10,084 bases of DNA, taken from the NCBI GenBank assembly GCA_029256565.1, contig JAQSXQ010000026.1:1-10084 (forward strand), in the 5' to 3' direction. A model generated the notes under the pieces. It did not search any database. It was not told the origin of the DNA and saw nothing but the letters and a program-made list of their open reading frames with translations. Shown here one piece after another: positions 6,552-10,084 of the stretch. The stretch's first letter is position 1. Each line of letters begins with the position of its first letter. The DNA is from Mycobacterium sp. Its GTDB lineage: Bacteria; Actinomycetota; Actinomycetes; Mycobacteriales; Mycobacteriaceae. The translations under genes were made by a program, and so were the position numbers.

Positions 6552-6614
6552 TTACGTCCGCGCAACGTCGTCGGTAAGGCGCGATGTCAGTGTCGGTGAC
6601 GTGCATCCGAACAC
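6552..6614 (-). other. Possible leaderless uORF, 20 codons
   Basis: Downstream of the TAGAAT box (6622-6627), after 7 nt, is a GTG that opens a 20-codon frame (starts MFGCTSPTL, one Cys, ends VART) closed by TAA at 6554-6552, 22 nt before the 51-residue ORF. The spacing fits the leaderless short ORFs that are common in mycobacterial 5' leaders. A second overlapping frame, ATG at 6606 to a TGA at 6526, ends in an ATGA overlap with the 51-residue start, so either could couple to it. Neither is proven to be translated. Confidence 0.3.
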
Positions 6615-6621
6615 GCCTTCG

Positions 6622-6627
6622 ATTCTA
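6622..6627 (-). promoter_or_regulatory. Candidate -10 box for the small gene
   Basis: TAGAAT on the minus strand is a near-consensus -10 box. Transcription would start near 6615, giving a leader of about 85 nt before the 51-residue ORF. The same hexamer precedes the partial gene at 351-356. No clear -35 is seen. Confidence 0.45.
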
Positions 6628-6749
6628 CCGAGCCCTACTCGGCCGATCGGTCTCGCCGAAGGCGGATGGAGTCTCGAACTGGTAACGAGTCCCCCAACTC
6701 GCAGCGATCCGGGAGTGACACCAGTCACATTGGCGTGCAAAGGAATTCC

Positions 6750-6772
6750 ACGTCACCCCGCAGGGGCGGCGT
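6750..6772 (-). terminator. Hairpin just after ribD
   Basis: The minus-strand RNA starting 4 nt after the ribD stop folds as ACG-C-CG-CCCC, loop TGC, GGGG-TG-A-CGT: nine pairs with one mismatch and a tight 3-nt loop. It is followed by GGAATTCCTTTGC, a short T-rich patch rather than a full U-tract. Position and strength fit a terminator closing the fmt-rsmB-rpe-ribD unit. Confidence 0.42.
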
Positions 6773-6776
6773 CAGG

Positions 6777-7781
6777 TCAGTTCGGCACCAGGCTCAACCG
6801 CAGGTCCGGACCGATCCTCTCGGTGCCGTCGAAGCGCCACCGCTGCGCGTTGCCGATGCTCATCACGCCCACGTCGTCGACGGCTGCGATCGGCCCGCCC
6901 AGCAGGATCGGAGCGACGTAGGCCAGTATCCGGTCGATCGCGCCGGCACGCAGGAACGCACCGGCCAGCGTGGGCCCACCCTCGAGCAGGACGTCGGTCC
7001 GGTCGGACAGCGCCCGTACGACCTCCCACGGGTCCCGGGTGCGGATCACCATGGTGCGCGAGTCGTCGTTGAGCACCCGCGCCTCGGACGACACCTCGCG
7101 CTCGCCGACGACGACCCGCAGCGGTTGCCGCGCGGCGAGGCTCCCGTCGGGCAGCCGGGCGGTCAGCGTCGGGTCGTCGGTGAAGACGGTGCCGGTTCCG
7201 ACCACGATCGCGTCGACCACGGCCCTGCGTCGGTGCACGTCGGCGCGGGCCGCTTCGCCGGTGATCCACTGACTGCTGCCGTCCGCCGCGGCGCTGCGGC
7301 CGTCGACGCTGCTGGCGTACTTCCACGTCACGTGCGGGCGACCGGTGCGCTGCTTGTGCAGCCACTCGCGCAGCGGACCCCCGGCGACCTCGTCGGCGAG
7401 CAGACCCGCCTCGGTCGCGACGCCGGCGTCGGCCAGCCGGGCGGAACCGCCGGCAGCCGCCGGATTCGGATCGGCGATGGCGAACACCACACTCGACACC
7501 CCGGCCGCGAGCAGCGCGTCGACGCACGGCGGGGTCCGTCCGTGGTGGTTGCACGGCTCGAGCGTCACCACCGCGGTGCCCCCGGCCGCCCGCTCGCCGG
7601 CGCGGCGCAAGGCCAGTACCTCGGCGTGCGGGCCGCCGACCGGTTCCGTGGCGCCCACACCGGCGATCTCGCCGTCGCGATCGAGGATCACGGCACCGAC
7701 CGGTGGGTTCGGGTACGTCGACCCCTTGACCTGGTCGGACAGCTCGATGGCGCGCCGCATGGCGGCCTCGGCACCGCTCAC
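6777..7781 (-). CDS. ribD: Bifunctional riboflavin deaminase/reductase
   Basis: This is called ribG in M. tuberculosis. It performs the two steps after GTP cyclohydrolase II: deamination of the pyrimidine, then NADPH-dependent reduction of the ribosyl side chain. The 334-residue product has an N-terminal deaminase domain (about 1-145) with HAE at 52-54 (zinc ligand His52, catalytic Glu54) and PCNHHGRTPPC at 76-86 (zinc ligands Cys77 and Cys86). A DHFR-like reductase domain follows from about 149 (PHVTWKYASSVDGR, then DGSSQWITG, IVVGTGTV, LLEGGPTLAGAFL). Both active sites look intact. The GTG at 7781 overlaps the rpe stop as GTGA and gives a length close to the 339 residues of the M. tuberculosis protein as I recall it; the frame upstream of it lies inside rpe. 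It is the last gene of the minus-strand unit. Confidence 0.96.
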   Translation of the reverse strand: MSGAEAAMRRAIELSDQVKGSTYPNPPVGAVILDRDGEIAGVGATEPVGGPHAEVLALRRAGERAAGGTAVVTLEPCNHHGRTPPCVDALLAAGVSSVVFAIADPNPAAAGGSARLADAGVATEAGLLADEVAGGPLREWLHKQRTGRPHVTWKYASSVDGRSAAADGSSQWITGEAARADVHRRRAVVDAIVVGTGTVFTDDPTLTARLPDGSLAARQPLRVVVGEREVSSEARVLNDDSRTMVIRTRDPWEVVRALSDRTDVLLEGGPTLAGAFLRAGAIDRILAYVAPILLGGPIAAVDDVGVMSIGNAQRWRFDGTERIGPDLRLSLVPN

Positions 7782-8482
7782 GACAGGTGCGGTGACGCGG
7801 CGGCGGCCCGCCGTCGCAGCGATGCCACGGCCTCGGCCGGATCCGCCGCGCTGTAGACCGCCGATCCCGCGACGAAGCAATCCACGCCCGCCTCCGCGGC
7901 GGCCTCGATCGTGTCGGCGTTGATGCCGCCGTCGATCTCGACCACCACGGTCAACTCCCCCGCGTCGACCAGCGCGCGCACGGCGGCCACCTTGGCAAGG
8001 ACCTCGGGCATGAACTTCTGGCCACCGAAGCCCGGCTCGACCGACATCACCAGCAGGGTGTCGAAGTCGCGCAGGATCTCCAGGTAGGGCTCGATCGGCG
8101 TACCCGGCTTCACGCTCAGGCCCGCCCGCGCGCCTGCCGCCCTGATGTCGCGGGCGACGGCGCGGGGATCGTCGGTGGCCTCGGCGTGGAACGTGACGTT
8201 GTAGGCGCCTGCCTCGGCGTACGGCGGCGCCCAACGGGCCGGGTCCTCGATCATCAGGTGACAGTCCATCGGGATGTCGGTGACCTTCAGCAGGCTCTCC
8301 ACCACGGGCAGGCCCAGCGTCAGGTTCGGCACGAAGTGGTTGTCCATGACGTCGACGTGCAGCCAGTCGGCGCCGTGCACGGCAGCCGTCTCGTCAGCCA
8401 GTCGGGCGAAGTCCGCAGCCAGAATGGACGGCGCGATCATGGGTGCCTGGGCGAGCGAAGCGACGGGAGATTGGCCAGCCAT
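7778..8482 (-). CDS. rpe: Ribulose-phosphate 3-epimerase
   Basis: Rpe interconverts ribulose 5-phosphate and xylulose 5-phosphate in the pentose phosphate pathway. The TIM-barrel product of 234 residues has the metal ligands His42 and Asp44 (HVDVMDNHFVPN), His75 (DCHLM) and Asp184 (EIDGGI), with Asp44 and Asp184 as the acid/base pair. VEPGFGGQ at 148-155 is the phosphate-side loop. I start at the ATG at 8482 because MAG aligns with the M. tuberculosis start and because TAGGGT lies 7 nt upstream. The GTG at 8491 (three residues longer) is a real alternative, since it overlaps the stop of a mini-ORF coming from rsmB. Ribulose 5-phosphate is also what the DHBP synthase half of RibBA uses, which may explain the linkage with riboflavin genes. 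It overlaps ribD by GTGA. Confidence 0.96.
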   Translation of the reverse strand: MAGQSPVASLAQAPMIAPSILAADFARLADETAAVHGADWLHVDVMDNHFVPNLTLGLPVVESLLKVTDIPMDCHLMIEDPARWAPPYAEAGAYNVTFHAEATDDPRAVARDIRAAGARAGLSVKPGTPIEPYLEILRDFDTLLVMSVEPGFGGQKFMPEVLAKVAAVRALVDAGELTVVVEIDGGINADTIEAAAEAGVDCFVAGSAVYSAADPAEAVASLRRRAAAASPHLS

Positions 8483-8487
8483 GGCGG

Positions 8488-8583
8488 TCACCCTACTTGT
8501 CGGCTCTTCGCGCGAGCGCTCATCGCACTTGTCGGCTCTTCGCGCGAGCGCTCATCGCACTTGTCGACCCTTCGCGCGCTCAT
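8488..8583 (-). other. 31-codon mini-ORF bridging rsmB and rpe
   Basis: The rsmB stop is part of ATGA (8583-8580); that ATG opens a frame of 31 codons across the tandem repeat, ending in a TGA (8490-8488) that overlaps the GTG at 8491 of rpe. It is rich in Arg, Ser and Glu (starts MSARRVDKC, ends KSRQVG) and made entirely of repeat sequence, so it is unlikely to encode a functional protein. It may carry terminating ribosomes from rsmB to rpe. Confidence 0.28.
8490..8495 (-). promoter_or_regulatory. Possible internal -10 box before rpe
   Basis: Minus-strand TAGGGT fits TANNNT and is followed by 7 nt and the rpe ATG at 8482, the spacing of a leaderless start. AGGGTG in the same place could instead act as a Shine-Dalgarno. 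The outermost base of the box is the last base of the tandem repeat. Confidence 0.28.
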
Positions 8584-8586
8584 CGC
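8495..8586 (-). repeat. Tandem repeat, 32-bp unit, 2 perfect copies plus one 28-bp copy
   Basis: Copies at 8495-8526 and 8527-8558 are identical. The third, 8559-8586, has two substitutions and a 4-nt deletion, and the start of a fourth (ACTTG) follows at 8587-8591 inside rsmB. Each unit contains the overlapping palindromes TCGCGCGA and GAGCGCTC, so the RNA can fold. On the minus strand each unit carries ATGA; because 32 is not a multiple of 3, the ATG of one full unit opens an 11-codon frame (starts MSARAK, ends SRQVR) whose stop overlaps the next ATG. The repeat also encodes the last residues of RsmB (QVR). It looks like a dispersed intergenic element inserted or expanded at the gene joint. 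Confidence 0.9.
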
Positions 8587-9962
8587 ACTTGCAGGGCCGC
8601 GGCGAACATCGCGTCCGTGCCGTGGCGGTGCGGCCACAGCTGCACGTGGGTGCCCTGGCCGACCACGGGGTCGAACAGCGGCCAGGTGTCGATCGGCTGG
8701 ACGGAATGACGGCGCACCGCGTCGGCGACCACCCCGACCGTCTCGGCCAGGTGCGGCGAGCAGGTGGCGTAGAGCACCACCCCGCCCGGACGGGTCAGCG
8801 CGATGGCCGAGGCGAGCAGCTCGCGCTGCAGCTTGACCAGCGGCGGCACGTCACCGGGCTGGCGGCGCCAGCGTGCTTCCGGTCGGCGACGCAGCGCGCC
8901 GAGACCGGTGCACGGCGCGTCCACCAGGACGCGGTCGAAGGATGCGGCGGGCAGTCCGGTGTCGCGACCGTCGACGCGCAGCACCTCCACGTCGAGACCC
9001 TTGGTGTTGCGCTCGACGAAGTCCGCGCGGTGCGGGGTGGGCTCCACCGCCGTCACGCGCGCGCCGGAGTTCTTGGCGATCGCGGCCAGCAGCGCCGTCT
9101 TGCCGCCCGGGCCCGCGCACAGGTCGAGCCACCGGCCGCCGTCGCCCTCCACCGGCGCCAATGTCAGTGCGCGGGCGACGAGTTGGCTGCCCTCGTCCTG
9201 CACCAGGGCCTCGCCGTCGCGTACCGGCGCCAGCAGACCGGGATCACCACCGGCCAGGTACACCGCATACGGCGAGTACCGGCCGGGCGTCCCGTCCACC
9301 GCGGCCGCCAGTTCCTCTGAGGTCCGGACCCCTGGCCGGGCCGCGAGATGCACGACGGGTCGCTGGTCGTCACTGGTCAGCAGGTCCTTCAGCTCGGCCG
9401 CATCGGCGCCAAGCGCGTCGGCGAAGCACTGCGCGATCCACCGCGGGTGGGAGTGGGTGAACGCCAGATGCCCCACCGGGTCCTTCTCGGCCGACGGCGC
9501 CAACTCCGCCATCCAGGACTGCTCGTCCCGCTTCGAGATGGACCGGAGCACGCCGTTGACGAAACCCGCACGCGGCGTGTCGACTTCGATGGCCGCCTGC
9601 TCGACGGTGGTGTCGACCGCGGCGTGCGCGTCGACCCGGGTGCGAAGCAACTGGTAGGCGCCGAGCCGCAGCAGGTCCAGCAGGACGCCGTCGATCTGAT
9701 CGACGGGCCGACCCGACGCCGCGGCGATCACCGCATCGAGCACGCCGAGGCTGCGGCACGTCCCGTAGGCGAGTTCGGTGGCGAACGCGGCGTCGCGGCC
9801 GGTGATGTCCCGTTCGCGCAGCAGGGCGGGCAGCGTCAGGTTGGCGTAGGCGTCCCGCTCGGACACCGCGCGCAAGGTGTCGTAGGCGACCCGCCGCGCG
9901 GGATCCAGTGGCGTGCGACGAGTGGGGCGACGGGGGCCACGTCCCCGGTCCGGCCGGCTCAC
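8580..9962 (-). CDS. rsmB: 16S rRNA m5C967 methyltransferase RsmB (Fmu)
   Basis: RsmB methylates cytosine 967 (E. coli numbering) of 16S rRNA. The 460-residue product has a basic N-terminus, a NusB-like RNA-binding domain (about 18-140; RDAAFATELAYGTCR and LLRLGAYQLL are typical), then the Rossmann methyltransferase domain with the SAM motif LDLCAGPGGKTALL from about 279. The two family cysteines are Cys351 in VDAPCTGLGALRRRPE and Cys401 in YATCSPHLAE, 50 residues apart as in the E. coli enzyme. The GTG at 9962 overlaps the fmt stop (GTGA) and gives MSRPDRGRGPRRP, close to the M. tuberculosis Fmu start; a longer frame upstream is only a shadow of fmt. The last residues, QVR, come from the adjacent tandem repeat, so the native C-terminus has been altered slightly. 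Confidence 0.96.
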   Translation of the reverse strand: MSRPDRGRGPRRPTRRTPLDPARRVAYDTLRAVSERDAYANLTLPALLRERDITGRDAAFATELAYGTCRSLGVLDAVIAAASGRPVDQIDGVLLDLLRLGAYQLLRTRVDAHAAVDTTVEQAAIEVDTPRAGFVNGVLRSISKRDEQSWMAELAPSAEKDPVGHLAFTHSHPRWIAQCFADALGADAAELKDLLTSDDQRPVVHLAARPGVRTSEELAAAVDGTPGRYSPYAVYLAGGDPGLLAPVRDGEALVQDEGSQLVARALTLAPVEGDGGRWLDLCAGPGGKTALLAAIAKNSGARVTAVEPTPHRADFVERNTKGLDVEVLRVDGRDTGLPAASFDRVLVDAPCTGLGALRRRPEARWRRQPGDVPPLVKLQRELLASAIALTRPGGVVLYATCSPHLAETVGVVADAVRRHSVQPIDTWPLFDPVVGQGTHVQLWPHRHGTDAMFAAALQVR

Positions 9963-10084
9963 GAGGCCCGCGCCGTGTCGTCGAGGCGGGCGCCACGGGC
10001 CCAGTCGGCCGCAGCCATCGGTTTCTTGCCTGGCGGTTGTATCCACCCGAGCGTCACCGGCGACGAGGCCGTACCCACGTGCAC
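9959..10084 (-). CDS. fmt: Methionyl-tRNA formyltransferase, C-terminal 41 residues
   Basis: Only the last 41 codons and stop are inside the window. The segment LGWIQPPGKKPMAAADWARGARLDD has the PxGKK..M.A.DWARG pattern that closes the C-terminal tRNA-binding domain of mycobacterial Fmt, and the position next to rsmB is the usual one. Fmt formylates initiator Met-tRNA. Its TGA (9961-9959) overlaps the rsmB GTG start by 4 nt. The catalytic formyltransferase domain lies outside, so nothing can be said of its integrity. Confidence 0.88.
   Translation of the reverse strand: MHVGTASSPVTLGWIQPPGKKPMAAADWARGARLDDTARAS

Noticed and set aside
6670..6701. tRNA-like arm (short hairpin CGAGT / ACTCG with a nearby TCGAACT)
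   Set aside because: No acceptor stem, D-arm or anticodon arm can be placed around it, so it is a chance 5-bp hairpin.
6601..6921. Plus-strand frame of 106 codons starting in the ribD-small gene gap
   Set aside because: It crosses the ribD terminator hairpin and the end of ribD, is Pro/Ser/Thr-rich and has no Shine-Dalgarno.
6666..7856. 396-codon plus-strand frame opposite ribD
   Set aside because: It is antisense to a well-conserved gene, of low-complexity Arg/Gly/His/Asp composition, and has no recognisable motif.
7778..8482. Asn in place of Gly in the Rpe VMDNHF motif as a possible active-site change
   Set aside because: From memory, other actinobacterial epimerases also have VMDNHFVPN; all metal and catalytic residues are present, so this is ordinary lineage variation.
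8490..8592. CRISPR-like array
   Set aside because: The units are directly adjacent with no unique spacers, only about three copies exist, and they run into the rsmB coding end.
8274..9320. Long plus-strand frame across the repeat and rsmB (348 codons)
   Set aside because: It runs antisense through rpe, the tandem repeat and rsmB; no motif and no plausible start.
9963..10046. 28-residue N-terminal extension of RsmB from an ATG at 10046
   Set aside because: This stretch is the out-of-frame image of the fmt C-terminus; the GTG at 9962 with a GTGA overlap gives the family's usual start.

Overview
The window is GC-rich DNA that reads as a mycobacterial chromosome. It is probably from a non-tuberculous, fast-growing species (Mycolicibacterium-like), judged from gene content, gene order and how closely the proteins match M. 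tuberculosis homologues recalled from memory; no search was run. The order corresponds to M. tuberculosis fmt-fmu-rpe-ribG / P55-lprG / ribC - ribA2-ribH-Rv1417, seen here in reverse, so most genes lie on the minus strand.

From the right end (transcription runs right to left): the C-terminus of fmt, then rsmB (fmu), rpe and ribD (ribG) form one tight minus-strand unit. A tandem 32-bp repeat lies at the rsmB/rpe joint. A hairpin just after ribD may end the unit. Next comes a short minus-strand unit with a -10-like TAGAAT, a possible leaderless upstream ORF and a 51-residue protein I do not recognise. Converging on it from the left is the plus-strand pair lprG-P55, a lipoprotein and an MFS transporter that act together in export of triacylglycerides and other lipids in mycobacteria. 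lprG is divergent from ribE (riboflavin synthase, ribC in M. tuberculosis). Both face a 177-bp intergenic region in which each start codon sits 6 nt after a TANNNT box, so both mRNAs look leaderless. Left of ribE, a 154-bp gap leads to ribBA-ribH-PH-domain membrane protein, joined by GTGA overlaps. A plus-strand GNAT acetyltransferase converges on the PH gene and overlaps it. A partial, unrecognised minus-strand gene runs off the left edge.

Together ribBA, ribD, ribH and ribE supply nearly all of riboflavin synthesis: GTP cyclohydrolase II, DHBP synthase, deaminase/reductase, lumazine synthase and riboflavin synthase. Rpe makes xylulose 5-phosphate from ribulose 5-phosphate, which is also the substrate of the DHBP synthase half of RibBA. 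Fmt and RsmB serve translation initiation and 16S rRNA modification.

I found no wholly new multi-gene system. The points most worth a second look are the repeat that builds a mini-ORF bridging rsmB and rpe by ATGA/GTGA overlaps, the uORF plus 51-residue gene between ribD and P55, and the twin leaderless promoters with inverted repeats between ribE and lprG.
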